NCBI GenBank assembly: GCA_016794585.1
Contig: JAEUJM010000044.1
Coordinates: 232,620 to 296,619, forward strand
DNA: 64,000 nucleotides
Reading direction: 5' to 3'
From: Acidimicrobiales bacterium
GTDB lineage: Bacteria; Actinomycetota; Acidimicrobiia; Acidimicrobiales; DATDAH01
A model generated the notes under the pieces. It ran no database searches. It saw nothing but the letters and a program-made list of their open reading frames with translations, and was not told the origin of the DNA. The position numbers and the translations under genes are program-made. Positions 47,575-58,510 of the stretch are shown piece after piece (positions within the stretch are counted from its first letter, which is position 1; each line of letters opens with the position of its first letter).

Positions 47575-49302
47575 CTACATCGTCTCGGAGAAGGAGACTT
47601 CGCCCTCGCCCCGCAGGACGTTCTTCAGCAGCTTGCCCGACGCGTTGCGGGGGAGCTTGTCGTCGGTGAGCTCGACGTAGGTCGGCACCTTGAACTGGGC
47701 GAGGGTCTCGGCCACCCACTGCCGCACCTCGTCCTCGGTGAGGGACTCGCCGGGCTCGACCTGGACGACGGCCTTCACCTCCTCGCCGAGCTCGGGGTGG
47801 GCCACCCCGATGATGGCGGCGTCGGCCACCTTCGGGTGGGCCACGAGACGGTTCTCGATCTCGACGCAGTAGATGTTCTCGCCGCCCCGGATGATCATGT
47901 CCTTGGCCCGGTCGGTGATGTAGAGGTAGCCCTCCTCGTCGACGTGGCCCACGTCGCCGGTGTGCAACCAGCCGTCCCGGACGGTCTCGGCGGTGGCCTC
48001 GGGCTTGCCCCAGTACCCCGGCATGATGATCGGGCCCCGCAACAGCACCTCGCCGGTCTCGCCGGCGGGCACCTCGTTGCCGTCGGGGTCGGCGATCTTC
48101 AGGTCGACCACGGGCACCGGCGGGCCCACCGAGTCGGGCTTGGCGAGGGCGTCCTTGCCCGAGATGATGGTGGCCGCCGAGCTCGACTCGGTGAGGCCGT
48201 AGACGTTGCTGGTGCTGCGCACGTTGGGGAAGGTGTCGCGCACCTTGCGCTGGAGCTCGTCGGCCGACGGCGAGCCGCCGAAGGCCACCGACGTCACCGT
48301 CGACGTGTCGTAGTCGTGACGGGCCGGGTGCTCGCACACGCGCCACACCATGGTGGGCACGGTCGCCCAGATGGTGACGCCCTCCTCCTCGATGAGCTGG
48401 AGCGCCTTCTCGGGCTCGAACTTCCCCTCGGTCATGACGAGGCGCAGGCCCGCGAGCAGCCCCACCACCAGGGTGGAGTGGCAGCCCGAGACATGGAACA
48501 GGGGCGAGGTGAAGAGTGAGACCGTCTGCCCCTTGCCCAGCCCCGGCGCGGCCGCAGCGTCGTCGTCCTCGGCGGCCATCATCCCCGTGAGCACGCCGTT
48601 GAACAGGGTGTTCATGAGGTTGGCCACCATGTTGCGGTGGGTGCTGATGGCGCCCTTGGGGCGGCCGGTGGTGCCGCTGGTGTAGAAGATCACCGCGGGG
48701 TCGTCCGGTGCGATGGGGGTGTCGGGCAGGACGGGCGTGGGGTCGCCGGTCAGCACCGAGAAGTCGTGCACCCGGTGGTCGTCCTCGTCGCTGCTCTCGG
48801 CGTCGACGAGGAACACGGCCTCGAGGTCGGGGAGCTCGCCGAGGTGATCAGCGATGCGCTCGAAGCGCCGGCCGTCGGCCACGAGCACCTTGGCGCCCGA
48901 GTCCTGGAGGCCGTAGACGATCTCGTCGGTCTTCCACCAGCCGTTGAGACCCACGAGGATGGCCCCGAGGTTCACCGTCGCCCAGAAGGTGAGGCACCAC
49001 TCGGGGTTGTTGGCCGACAGCACCGCCACCCGGTCGCCGTGGCCCACGCCGAACTCGGCACGGAGTCGTTCGGCCACGCCATTGGAGCGCTCGACGAACT
49101 CGGCCGGGCCCATGCGCAGGTCGCCATAGACGAGGAAGGGCTGGTCGTTGCCCCGGGCCAGGCCGGCGGCGGCGACCTCTCGCAGCGACGTCATCGACGA
49201 CTTGTAGACCTTCATCTCGATGCCGTTGACCACCTCGGTCACGACCTCGAACGGCCCCCCGGGCCCCGTCAGCTGTGCTCGCATCTCGGCCGTCGTCGCC
49301 AT
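47575..49302 (-). CDS. Fatty-acid/acyl-CoA ligase (AMP-forming, FadD-like)
   Basis: 575 residues from ATG 49302, with AAAGGGCGG upstream. ANL-family motifs: AMP/ATP loop VIFYTSGTTGRPKGAISTHR, YGLTESSSAATIISG (adenine region), WLHTGDVGHVDEEGYLYITD and RGGENIYCVEIE, and the C-terminal Lys in LPRNASGKLLKNVLR. The enzyme activates a carboxylic acid to an acyl-AMP and then to CoA. The long form with an N-terminal extension and the AAEDDDAAAAPG insertion (near residue 245) is unusual. Fatty-acid or aromatic substrates are both possible. Divergent from the DedA gene. Confidence 0.9.
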   Translation of the reverse strand: MATTAEMRAQLTGPGGPFEVVTEVVNGIEMKVYKSSMTSLREVAAAGLARGNDQPFLVYGDLRMGPAEFVERSNGVAERLRAEFGVGHGDRVAVLSANNPEWCLTFWATVNLGAILVGLNGWWKTDEIVYGLQDSGAKVLVADGRRFERIADHLGELPDLEAVFLVDAESSDEDDHRVHDFSVLTGDPTPVLPDTPIAPDDPAVIFYTSGTTGRPKGAISTHRNMVANLMNTLFNGVLTGMMAAEDDDAAAAPGLGKGQTVSLFTSPLFHVSGCHSTLVVGLLAGLRLVMTEGKFEPEKALQLIEEEGVTIWATVPTMVWRVCEHPARHDYDTSTVTSVAFGGSPSADELQRKVRDTFPNVRSTSNVYGLTESSSAATIISGKDALAKPDSVGPPVPVVDLKIADPDGNEVPAGETGEVLLRGPIIMPGYWGKPEATAETVRDGWLHTGDVGHVDEEGYLYITDRAKDMIIRGGENIYCVEIENRLVAHPKVADAAIIGVAHPELGEEVKAVVQVEPGESLTEDEVRQWVAETLAQFKVPTYVELTDDKLPRNASGKLLKNVLRGEGEVSFSETM

Positions 49303-49425
49303 CCGCCCTTTCTAGCCCTCCCGCCGCTCGGTCTGGGGACGAAGCCTGATCCAGGAAATGTCGTTCGTCCGTTCTAGGCTGGCGGTCCGGCTGGGTCGAC
49401 GAGCGCGCGCGGAGGAACGGCGACG

Positions 49426-50148
49426 ATGGTGGTGCTGGGGCTGTCCGAGGTGGTCTTCGGCGATCTCACGGAGTGGGTGACCGACGTCATCGACGCGGTC
49501 GGCTACCTGGGGGTGGCGCTGCTCGTGGCGCTGGAGAGCATGTTCCCGCCCATCCCCTCCGAGGTGGTGCTGCCCGCCGCCGGCTTCGCCGCGGCCGACG
49601 GCGCCGCCAACGTGTGGGGGATGATCCTCGCCGCGACGGTGGGCTCGGTCATCGGGGCCTGGTGGCTCTACCTGGCATCGGCCGCCATCGGGCGGACCCG
49701 ACTGCACGCGCTGACCGTCCGCTACGGGCGCTGGGTCGGGGTGCGGCCGCACGACCTCGAGCGCGCCGAGTCCTGGTTCGACGACCACTCCTCAGCCGCG
49801 GTCCTCGTGTGCCGCTGCATCCCGCTGATCCGGTCACTGGTCTCGATCCCGGCGGGCTTCCGGCGCATGAACCCGGTGACCTTTACCGTCTACACGGCCT
49901 TGGGCAGCGCCGTGTGGAACTCGCTTCTGATCGGCGCCGGCTTCCTGCTCGGCGACAACTGGGAGCAGGTGTCCGACTACGTCGGCACGTTCCAGTACGT
50001 GGTCATCGCCGCGATCCTGCTGGGGCTCACCTGGTGGGTCTGGACCCGGTTTCTCTCGCCCAGCCACCGCGCCCGGCGTGCCGCGGAGGACCGCGCCGTC
50101 GAGGAGGCCGAGCCCGACGCCGAGGCCGTCCTCGAGGCCACCGACTGA
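49426..50148 (+). CDS. DedA family membrane protein
   Basis: 240 residues from ATG 49426, with GAGGAA nine bases upstream. The DedA motif LESMFPPIPSEVVLPAAGFA (about residues 36-55), then GSVIGAWWLYLASAAIGR and the conserved RCIPLIRSLVSIPAGFRRM with two arginines and Pro residues needed for function. Four to five transmembrane helices. DedA proteins act in lipid carrier (undecaprenyl-phosphate or phospholipid) flipping and proton-motive homeostasis. The acidic tail is short. TAGGCT lies at 49375 as a possible promoter. Confidence 0.93.
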   Translation: MVVLGLSEVVFGDLTEWVTDVIDAVGYLGVALLVALESMFPPIPSEVVLPAAGFAAADGAANVWGMILAATVGSVIGAWWLYLASAAIGRTRLHALTVRYGRWVGVRPHDLERAESWFDDHSSAAVLVCRCIPLIRSLVSIPAGFRRMNPVTFTVYTALGSAVWNSLLIGAGFLLGDNWEQVSDYVGTFQYVVIAAILLGLTWWVWTRFLSPSHRARRAAEDRAVEEAEPDAEAVLEATD

Positions 50149-50342
50149 GTCCTGCCCCGCGGCCTCGGCTGCGGACGCGGCTCCGCCGGGCCCCCTCCGT
50201 TCCTGTGGTGGCAGGGCGGAGGTGGTCCGGCGAGAACCTGTGCTCAGGACGAGATGGCGGCCCGTCCCGTGCGAATACAGCGGGTCCAGCAGCGGCGCCA
50301 CCTGCATCGATGCGGCGTCGCTGGGCCCAGCCTCCCGGTGCG

Positions 50343-50372
50343 CGGTTGTCTCCCGGTTGTCGCTCGGTTGTC
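50343..50372. repeat. Three CGGTTGTC direct repeats, 11-base period
   Basis: Copies at 50343, 50354 and 50365, one helical turn apart, just downstream of serC. A CTGGGCCCAG palindrome lies nearby (50321). The remaining gap between dedA and serC (247 bases) shows no gene. Confidence 0.6.
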
Positions 50373-50395
50373 CCGTTCCCAGTCTGCGGGATGCG

Positions 50396-51562
<1,167 letters not shown>

Positions 51563-51660
51563 CTATCGCGGCAGGGCCGCAGACGAGCGAATCCGATTCG
51601 ACCGGCCCGCTCCACGCAACACCCCTGCGCCACCCATCAGACCCACCGAGGACCCGCCCC

Positions 51661-52872
51661 ATGTCACCGAGCACCGCCCGAGACGTCCGCCTGAGCACCC
51701 GGGTCGGCGCCATCGCCGAATCCGCCACCCTGGCCGTCGACGCCAAGGCCAAGGCCCTGAAGGCCGCCGGCGAGCCCGTCATCGGCTTCGGCGCCGGCGA
51801 GCCCGACTTCCCCACGCCGGACAACATCGTCGAGGCCGCGGTCCAGGCCTGCCGGGACGAGAAGAACCACCGCTACACGCCCGCGGCGGGCCTGCCCGAG
51901 CTGCGCGAGGCGGTGGCGGTCAAGACCGAACGCGACTCCGCCTACACCGTCTCGGCCGGCCAGGTCGTGATCACCAACGGGGGCAAGCAGGCCCTCTACG
52001 AGACGTGCGAGGCCATCCTCAACCCGGGCGACGAGGTGCTGTTGCCGGCGCCGTTCTGGACCACCTACCCCGAGCCCATCGCCCTGTGCGGCGCGAGCTC
52101 GGTGGTCATCCCCACCGACGTCCGCTCGGAGTTCAAGGTGTCGATCGAGCAGCTCGACGCCGCCTTCACCGACCGCACCAAGGCCCTCATCTTCGTGTCG
52201 CCGTCGAACCCGAGCGGCGCCGTGTACTCGCCGGCCGAGGTCGAGGCCATCGGCCGCTGGGCCCTCGACAAGGGTGTCTGGGTCATCTGTGACGAGATCT
52301 ACGAGCACCTCACCTTCGGCGACCACGTGTTCTCGTCGATGCCGGCGCTCGTGCCCGAACTGGCCGACCGCTGCGTCGTCCTCAACGGCGTGGCCAAGAG
52401 CTACGCCATGACGGGGTGGCGGGTGGGGTGGCTCATCGGCCCGCCCGACATGGTGAAGCTGGCGGTGAACCTCCAGTCGCACCTCACCTCCAACGTCTCG
52501 AACGTGAGCCAGCGCGCCGCGCTGTGCGCCGTGTCGGGCGACCTGACGGCCGTGGCGGAGATGCGTGAGGCCTTCGCCCGCCGCGGCGCCACCATCCACA
52601 AGCTGCTCAACGCCATCGACGGCGTGTCCTGCATGGAGCCGCAGGGCGCGTTCTACGCGTTCCCGTCCATGGAGGGGGTGCTCGGCCGCACGATCGCCGG
52701 CCGCCACATCGAGACCACCCTCGACCTCGCCGCGGTCATCCTCGACGAGGCCAAGGTGGCCATCGTCCCCGGCGAGGCCTTCGGTGCCCCCGGCTACGCC
52801 CGGCTGTCGTTCGCCCTCGGCGACGACGACCTCGGCGAGGGCGTCGGCCGCATCGCCGACCTCCTGGCGTGA
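51661..52872 (+). CDS. Class I aminotransferase (aspartate aminotransferase type)
   Basis: 403 residues from ATG 51661. Fold-type [19 protein letters not shown] (substrate arm), [62 protein letters not shown] Lys in [18 protein letters not shown] and Arg in [11 protein letters not shown]. The pattern is that of 1-beta (AAT Ib) aspartate aminotransferases common in Gram-positive and thermophilic bacteria. It could also act on aromatic or branched-chain keto acids. Followed by a pair of identical-stem hairpins. Confidence 0.92.
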   Translation: MSPSTARDVRLSTRVGAIAESATLAVDAKAKALKAAGEPVIGFGAGEPDFPTPDNIVEAAVQACRDEKNHRYTPAAGLPELREAVAVKTERDSAYTVSAGQVVITNGGKQALYETCEAILNPGDEVLLPAPFWTTYPEPIALCGASSVVIPTDVRSEFKVSIEQLDAAFTDRTKALIFVSPSNPSGAVYSPAEVEAIGRWALDKGVWVICDEIYEHLTFGDHVFSSMPALVPELADRCVVLNGVAKSYAMTGWRVGWLIGPPDMVKLAVNLQSHLTSNVSNVSQRAALCAVSGDLTAVAEMREAFARRGATIHKLLNAIDGVSCMEPQGAFYAFPSMEGVLGRTIAGRHIETTLDLAAVILDEAKVAIVPGEAFGAPGYARLSFALGDDDLGEGVGRIADLLA

Positions 52873-52883
52873 CCCCGACGCAT

Positions 52884-52997
52884 CGTTCTGGCCGCGACAT
52901 GCTGTTGTCACGAACGGGTTTTCGCGGCCAGAACGAAACGCTTCTCGTTCTGGCCGCGACGCTCTGTTGTCACGAACGAGATTTCGCGGCCAGAACG
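52884..52997. repeat. Tandem pair of identical-stem hairpins, 62-base period
   Basis: Copy 1: CGTTCTGGCCGCGA (52884-52897) pairs with TCGCGGCCAGAACG (52922-52935). Copy 2 has the same arms at 52946-52959 and 52984-52997. Both loops are 24 bases and share CTGTTGTCACGAACG. The pair fills the gap between the aminotransferase and the S9 peptidase. Confidence 0.88.
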
Positions 52998-53011
52998 AAC
53001 GGGGTTGGATC

Positions 53012-55024
53012 GTGAGCGGTCGCGTGGAGGCGCCGTACGGGGCGTGGGCGTCGCCCATCACCGCCGAGACGGTGATCTCGGCCGCGGTCGGGCTGTCCGA
53101 GGTGCGGGTGGACCGCGGCGACGGTGGCGCCGTGTGGTGGAGCGAGAGCCGCCCCGAGGAAGGCGGCCGGGTCCAGATCGTCCGTGAGGGCGTCGACGTC
53201 CTGCCCGAGGGCTTCGCCGCCCGCACCCGCGTGCACGAGTACGGCGGCGGCGCCTGGACCGTCGATCGGGGCGTGCTGTTCTTCGCCAACTGGGCTGACC
53301 AGCGCCTCTACCGCCTCGACCCCGGCTCGACCGAGCCGGTGGCGATCACGCCGGAGCCCGAGGTCCCCATGGGCGACCGCTACGCCGACATCCAGGTGCC
53401 GTACGACCGCACCTGGCTGGTGTGCGTGCGTGAGCACCATCCGGCCGACGGCGGCGAGGCCGTGAACGAGATCGTGCGCATCGACCAGCACGGCGAGGGC
53501 GAGATCGAGGTCTTGGTCACCGGTCCCGACTTCGTGGCTTCGCCGCGGATCGGTCCGTCCGAGGAGGAGTTGGCCTGGATCCAGTGGGATCACCCGAACA
53601 TGCCGTGGGACGAGACGTCGCTGTGGATCATCGAGCAACCGCCTACTCACGAGTGGCGTGGGCCGACGCACACCTATGACGACCCTCCGCAAGCGCCACG
53701 GCTGGTCGCCGGCGGCGAGGGCAAGCGAGAGTCGGTCTTCCAGCCGGCGTTCCTTCCCGCGGGGCAGCTGCGGGACCCGCGGCCGGGCCGGGAGGGGCAC
53801 TGGTTGCCGCCGGGCCCGCACTACGTGTCCGACCGCACCGACGGCTGGTGGAACCTCTACTACGACGGGCTCGACGAGCCGGTGCTCGCCGTCGACGGCG
53901 AGATCGGGACCCCGCAGTGGGTGTTCGGGATGTCCCGCTACGCCTTCCTCGACGACGGCACCGTCGTCGCCGCCTGCCGGCGCAACGGCCGCGACGAGCT
54001 GCTCGGGTACGACGTGCCCTTCACCAGCATCGACAGCGTCGTGTCCGACGGGCGCAGGGTGCTGTTCGTCGGTGCCTCGCCGACGCAGGAGTCGGCCATC
54101 GTGCGCTTCGACCCAGCCACGGGCGAGCACGAGCTGCTGCGGGCTCCTCGCGACCTCGGGCTCGACCCGGCGTGGCTCTCGGCGCCGGAGCCGATCGAGT
54201 TCCCGACCGAACCGGGGCCCGACGGCGCCGCCCGGACCGCCCACGCGCTCTACTACCCGCCCACCAACCCCGAGGCCCATGCGCCGACGGGGGAGCGGCC
54301 GCCGCTGCTCGTGCTCAGCCACGGCGGGCCCACCGCCGCCGCCCGACCGATGCTGAGCCTGGGCACCCAGTTCTGGACCAGCCGGGGCTTCGCCGTGGTC
54401 GACGTCGACTACGGCGGCAGCACGGGGTACGGGCGCGAGTACCGCGACCGCCTCCAGGGCGCTTGGGGGATCGTGGATGTGCAGGACTGCGTGGCCGCCG
54501 CCCGCTTCCTCGCCGACCGGGGAGACGCCGACCCCGAGCGCCTCTGCATCCGAGGCGGCAGCGCCGGCGGCTACACCACGCTCCAGGCCCTCAGCACCAC
54601 CGACGTTTTCGCCGCCGGCGCCAGCCACTACGGCGTGGCCGACCTCAGCGCGCTCGCCCGGGACACCCACAAGTTCGAGTCGCGCTACCTCGACGGGCTG
54701 ATCGGGCCCTGGCCAGAGGCGGAGGCGGTCTACCGGGAGCGCTCACCCATCGAGCACACCGACGGCCTCTCGAGCCCGATGATCATCCTCCAGGGCAGCG
54801 AGGACGAGGTCGTGCCGCCCAACCAGGCCGAGCTGATGGTGTCCGCGCTCGACGCCAAGGGCCTGCCCTACGCCTACGTGCTCTTCGAGGGCGAGCAGCA
54901 CGGCTTCCGCAAGGCCGAGAACATCATCCGGGCCCTGGAGTCCGAGCTGTCGTTCTACGCCCAGGTGTTCGGCTTCACGCCGGCCGGCGACGTCACCCCC
55001 GTCGAGGTCCGCAACCTCCCCTGA
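53012..55024 (+). CDS. S9 family serine peptidase (acylaminoacyl/dipeptidyl peptidase type)
   Basis: 670 residues from GTG 53012. An N-terminal beta-propeller (about residues 20-380, repeats such as SRYAFLDDGTVVAACRRNGR) is followed by the alpha/beta hydrolase domain. Catalytic Ser lies in CIRGGSAGGYTTLQAL, Asp in LQGSEDEVVPPNQ and His in FEGEQHGFRKAENI. The propeller gate admits only short peptides, so cytoplasmic oligopeptide trimming is likely. No signal peptide. The gene begins right after the paired hairpins (52884-52997), which could influence its expression. Confidence 0.93.
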   Translation: MSGRVEAPYGAWASPITAETVISAAVGLSEVRVDRGDGGAVWWSESRPEEGGRVQIVREGVDVLPEGFAARTRVHEYGGGAWTVDRGVLFFANWADQRLYRLDPGSTEPVAITPEPEVPMGDRYADIQVPYDRTWLVCVREHHPADGGEAVNEIVRIDQHGEGEIEVLVTGPDFVASPRIGPSEEELAWIQWDHPNMPWDETSLWIIEQPPTHEWRGPTHTYDDPPQAPRLVAGGEGKRESVFQPAFLPAGQLRDPRPGREGHWLPPGPHYVSDRTDGWWNLYYDGLDEPVLAVDGEIGTPQWVFGMSRYAFLDDGTVVAACRRNGRDELLGYDVPFTSIDSVVSDGRRVLFVGASPTQESAIVRFDPATGEHELLRAPRDLGLDPAWLSAPEPIEFPTEPGPDGAARTAHALYYPPTNPEAHAPTGERPPLLVLSHGGPTAAARPMLSLGTQFWTSRGFAVVDVDYGGSTGYGREYRDRLQGAWGIVDVQDCVAAARFLADRGDADPERLCIRGGSAGGYTTLQALSTTDVFAAGASHYGVADLSALARDTHKFESRYLDGLIGPWPEAEAVYRERSPIEHTDGLSSPMIILQGSEDEVVPPNQAELMVSALDAKGLPYAYVLFEGEQHGFRKAENIIRALESELSFYAQVFGFTPAGDVTPVEVRNLP

Positions 55025-55188
55025 GCGCGGTCGCTCCGAGCGCCACGCAACGACCCGCCGGACTCCCGTGGGCGGGCCGGTCATCGGCCCACCACGCGTC
55101 GACCACATCGACGAGCCGGACGCCCCCTGGTCGGAAGGGGCCTGACCGGCGCGCCGTCGACCCGGCGACCCTCCTCGAGCAGGTCGGG

Positions 55189-56184
55189 TCAGGCGCCGGT
55201 GACGGGGTCGACGCCGAGGCGCTTGAGGATCGTCGCTGCGGCCGCTTCGCCGGACAGCCAGGCGCCCTCGACACGAGGGCCTCCGAAGGCGTCGCCGGCC
55301 AGCAGCAGGGGGCCGGGCGACTCGGCCACGGTGACGCACCGGTTGGTCCAGACCACGCGCGGGGTGGCGTACTCCCACCTCGTGAGGTGCACGTCGCGGA
55401 CCGTACGGCCGGCGAGGTACTCCTCGGCGGCGTCGAGGAGGTTGGCGATGGCCTTCGAGTCCGACTCGTTCCACAGGGCGCTCGACACGGCGGCGCTCGC
55501 GTGGAGGGTGAGGGCCGGCTCGTCGGAAAGCCCCTTGGCCTCGTTGTCGGCCACGAAGCTGAACGGGCCGACGTCGGGCTGGACCGCCCCGGGCCGAGCC
55601 ACGGCCGGCGGTCCGTCGAGCACGGCCACCAGCGCCAGCGTGGGGTCGTATTGGATCCCCGGGAGGCCCTCCTGCTCGTCGTGGCCCAACGTCACGCCGC
55701 CGGCCTCGAGGATGCGCAGACTCTGGGGGACCGGCGCGGTGAGAAGTACCGCCGCCGCCTCGGTCGTCTCGTCCTCGCCGTCGAGGACCACCTGCCAGCG
55801 CTCGGTGCCGGCGATCACCACCCGCACGGGGCAGTCGAGGCGCACGGGGACCTCCCGGGCGAGGACCCGCGCCAGCTCGGCCATGCCGCCCCGGGCCACG
55901 AAGCGTGGGTAGCCGTCGGCGTTGCCGAAGCCGCGGCACCACTCGTAGACGAGGTCGTCGGCCAAGAGCAGGTCCACCCAGTCGGCGAACTTCCGGTTGC
56001 GGGTGGTGAAGAACTGGGCGCCGTGGTCGACGAGGGCGGGGCCTACGAGGCGGGTGCCGAGCCGGCCGCCCACCCACCGGTCACGCTCGACGACGAGCAC
56101 GTCGAGGCCGGCGTCGCGCAGACGGTGGGCCGCGGACAGGCCGCTCAGGCCGGCGCCCACGACGAGCACGTCCACGCTGCTCAC
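55189..56184 (-). CDS. FAD-dependent amine-oxidase-like oxidoreductase (renalase-like)
   Basis: 331 residues from GTG 56184. The Rossmann motif VVGAGLSGLSAAHRLRDAGL followed by VVERDRWVGGRLGTR binds FAD. The middle has VDHGAQFFTTRNRKFADWVD and FVARGGMAELARVLA, and LLLAGDAFGGPRVEGAWLSG near the C-terminus completes the flavin site. The short length and GAQFFTTR motif fit renalase-like bacterial proteins that oxidise reduced nicotinamide isomers; this assignment is tentative. Divergent from serA by 110 bases. Confidence 0.85.
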   Translation of the reverse strand: MSSVDVLVVGAGLSGLSAAHRLRDAGLDVLVVERDRWVGGRLGTRLVGPALVDHGAQFFTTRNRKFADWVDLLLADDLVYEWCRGFGNADGYPRFVARGGMAELARVLAREVPVRLDCPVRVVIAGTERWQVVLDGEDETTEAAAVLLTAPVPQSLRILEAGGVTLGHDEQEGLPGIQYDPTLALVAVLDGPPAVARPGAVQPDVGPFSFVADNEAKGLSDEPALTLHASAAVSSALWNESDSKAIANLLDAAEEYLAGRTVRDVHLTRWEYATPRVVWTNRCVTVAESPGPLLLAGDAFGGPRVEGAWLSGEAAAATILKRLGVDPVTGA

Positions 56185-56294
56185 GCCGCTGCCACCCCTG
56201 CGGTCGCCCCCTGGTCCATGGGGCCGCACGGTAGTGCCGCGCCCGCCCCGATACGGGTTGGCGGCCCCTGCGGGGCAACGGTCAGGATTGGCCC

Positions 56295-57869
56295 ATGGCC
56301 CGTGTCCTTGTCACCGAGAAGATCGCCGACGCCGGCCTCGACCGCCTCCGGGCCCAGGGCCACGAGGTGGACGTGTCGCTGGCGCCGTCCCCCGAGGAGC
56401 TGCTCGAGCTGATCAAGGGCGCCGACGCCCTCATCATCCGCTCGGCCACCACCGTCACCGCCGAGGTGCTCGAGGCGGGCGAGGACCTCAAGGTCGTGGG
56501 CCGGGCCGGCGTCGGCCTCGACAACGTCGACGTGCCGACCGCCACCAAGCGCGGCGTCATGGTCGTCAACGCGCCGCAGTCCAACGTCCTCAGCGCCGCC
56601 GAGCACACGGTGGCGCTGCTCCTGGCCCTCGCCCGCAACATCCCCCAGGCCCACGCCGCCCTCGTCCAGGGTCGCTGGGAGCGCAGCAAGTGGGAGGGCA
56701 TCGAGCTGAGCGACAAGGTGCTCGGCGTCATCGGCCTCGGCCGCATCGGCAAACTCGTGGCGCAGCGGGCCTCGGCGTTCGGCATGCGCCTCGTCGCCTA
56801 CGACCCCTTCCTCTCGCCCGAGCGGGCCAAGCAGCTCAACGTCGAGCTCATGGAGCTGGACGAGCTGGTGGCGGTGGCCGACTTCATCACCCTCCACGTG
56901 GCCAAAACCCCCGAGACCATCGGCATGGTGGGCAAGGAGCTGCTGGCCAAGGCCAAGCCGGGCCTGCGGGTCATCAACGTGGCCCGCGGTGGCATCGTCG
57001 ACGAGGCGGCGTTGGCCGAGGCCATCGAGAGCGGCCACATCGGCGGCGCCGCCATCGACGTGTTCGAGACCGAGCCCACCACCGAGTCCCCTCTGTTCGG
57101 ACTCGACTCGGTCGTGGTGACCCCCCACCTCGGCGCCAGCACCCGTGAGGCGCAGGACAAGGCCGGTGACACCATCGCCGAGCAGGTCGCCTTGGCGCTC
57201 GCGGGCGAGTTCGTCCCCTTCGCCGTGAACGTGAGCGCTGGCGAGGCCTCCGAGACCGTCCGCCCCTTCCTCGGCCTGGCCGAGCGTCTCGGCGAGCTGT
57301 TCGCCGGCCTGTGCGAGGGCGCCACCCCCGAGCTCGAGGTGGAGTACCAGGGCAAGCTCGCCGAGTCCGACACCCGCATCCTCACCCTGTCGGTGCTGAA
57401 AGGCCTCTTCGGCGGCTCGACCGAGGAGCCCGTCTCCTACGTCAACGCGCCGCAGATCGCCGAGGAGCGCGGGGTCGAGGTGCGCGAGACGTCGATGTCG
57501 GCGGCGCAGGACTTCGTGAACCTCATCACCCTCCGAGGGGCAGGGCACGCGCTCGCCGGCACCCTCGGTGGCGTCGACGGCCAGCCTCGCATCGTCCACG
57601 TGGACGGCCACACCGTCGAGATCCCTCCCGCTGACCACATGCTCGTCGTACGCAACGACGACCGCCCCGGGATGATCGGCCTCGTGGGCCAGACGCTGGG
57701 TGAGGCCGGGGTCAACATCGCCGACATGCACCTCGGTCGCTCGGCCGAGGGATCGGCGGCGATGATGGTGCTCGCCACCTCCGACGCAGTGCCCGGCGAG
57801 GTCGTGGCCGCGCTGGCCGCCTCCCCGGGGATCGACTCGGTCCACGCGGTCAACCGCCCCGGCACCTGA
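56295..57869 (+). CDS. serA: D-3-phosphoglycerate dehydrogenase
   Basis: 524 residues from ATG 56295, a likely -10 box CAGGAT lying six bases upstream. First step of serine synthesis. Substrate and NAD domains: GRAGVGLDNVDVPTATKRGV, AAEHTVALLLALARNIPQAH, the Rossmann GLGRIGKLVAQRA, VARGGIVDE, catalytic His in TPHLGASTREAQ. A C-terminal intervening (ASB) domain and an ACT domain (NDDRPGMIGLVGQTLGEAGV) follow, so it is the long type with serine feedback as in mycobacteria. No leader peptide visible. Confidence 0.96.
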   Translation: MARVLVTEKIADAGLDRLRAQGHEVDVSLAPSPEELLELIKGADALIIRSATTVTAEVLEAGEDLKVVGRAGVGLDNVDVPTATKRGVMVVNAPQSNVLSAAEHTVALLLALARNIPQAHAALVQGRWERSKWEGIELSDKVLGVIGLGRIGKLVAQRASAFGMRLVAYDPFLSPERAKQLNVELMELDELVAVADFITLHVAKTPETIGMVGKELLAKAKPGLRVINVARGGIVDEAALAEAIESGHIGGAAIDVFETEPTTESPLFGLDSVVVTPHLGASTREAQDKAGDTIAEQVALALAGEFVPFAVNVSAGEASETVRPFLGLAERLGELFAGLCEGATPELEVEYQGKLAESDTRILTLSVLKGLFGGSTEEPVSYVNAPQIAEERGVEVRETSMSAAQDFVNLITLRGAGHALAGTLGGVDGQPRIVHVDGHTVEIPPADHMLVVRNDDRPGMIGLVGQTLGEAGVNIADMHLGRSAEGSAAMMVLATSDAVPGEVVAALAASPGIDSVHAVNRPGT

Positions 57870-58041
57870 CCCGGGCGGCTATCGCCCGTCGCGCCACCAC
57901 AGGTCGGCGCCCGTCATCGGCGGGCGACGCCCCGGCCCGATCCCGGGGCGCGCCGGCTGCGTCCTGGAACCGTGGGTCACGCTCAGGAGCGGTCCTCGAC
58001 TTCGTCGTCGCACGAGCCGTGCGGGTGGGCGAACATGGGGC

Positions 58042-58428
58042 GTGCCCTTTCCCGCCGACGAGGTGGCCGCCGCGCTGGCCGAGGTGCGCGGTGCGTGCCA
58101 TGCGCTGCCCGAGGTGGAGGAGCGACCGAGCCACGGTGCTCCCACGTTCTTCGTGCGGGGCAAGAAGAGCTTCGTGATGTTCCACGACGACCACCACGGG
58201 GACGGTCGCCTCGCCCTGTGGGTGGCGGCGGCGCCGGGCGTGCAGGCCGAGATGGTCGACGAGGAGCCCGACCGCTTCTTCGTCCCGCCCTACGTCGGCC
58301 ACCGGGGATGGCTCGGCGTGCGCCTCGACCGCTCGCCCGACTGGGCCGAGGTCGCGGGCATCTGTGCCGACGCCTACCGCCAGGTGGCGCCGAAGACGCT
58401 GGTGGCCCGCCTCGACGCCGACGGCTGA
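58042..58428 (+). CDS. MmcQ/YjbR-like protein
   Basis: 128 residues from GTG 58042. FPADEVAAALAEVRGACHAL, PSHGAPTFFVRGKKSFVMFH and GHRGWLGVRLDRSPDWAEVA match the MmcQ/YjbR double-wing family (cytoplasmic, proposed DNA-binding, unconfirmed). It is complete and short, as usual. A near-perfect 13-base-stem hairpin (58446-58474) after the stop terminates transcription. The 172 bases before it, after serA, show no gene; function unknown. Confidence 0.85.
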   Translation: MPFPADEVAAALAEVRGACHALPEVEERPSHGAPTFFVRGKKSFVMFHDDHHGDGRLALWVAAAPGVQAEMVDEEPDRFFVPPYVGHRGWLGVRLDRSPDWAEVAGICADAYRQVAPKTLVARLDADG

Positions 58429-58445
58429 ACAGCGCCGCCCACGGT

Positions 58446-58474
58446 GCCTGGCCGGCGCGGTGCGCCGGCCAGGC
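58446..58474. terminator. Convergent terminator hairpin, YjbR / PadR operon
   Basis: A 13-base perfect stem, GCCTGGCCGGCGC with its complement, three-base loop GGT, between the ends of the YjbR-like gene and the PadR-linked membrane gene. No T tract; an I-shaped actinobacterial terminator. Confidence 0.65.
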
Positions 58475-58510
58475 CCGGGTGCTGTGGGACCGGTGCGGGT
58501 TGAGCGGGGC

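Noticed and set aside
52884..52997. CRISPR array
   Set aside because: Only two units, each a hairpin whose loops are themselves similar; no cas genes and no unique spacers.
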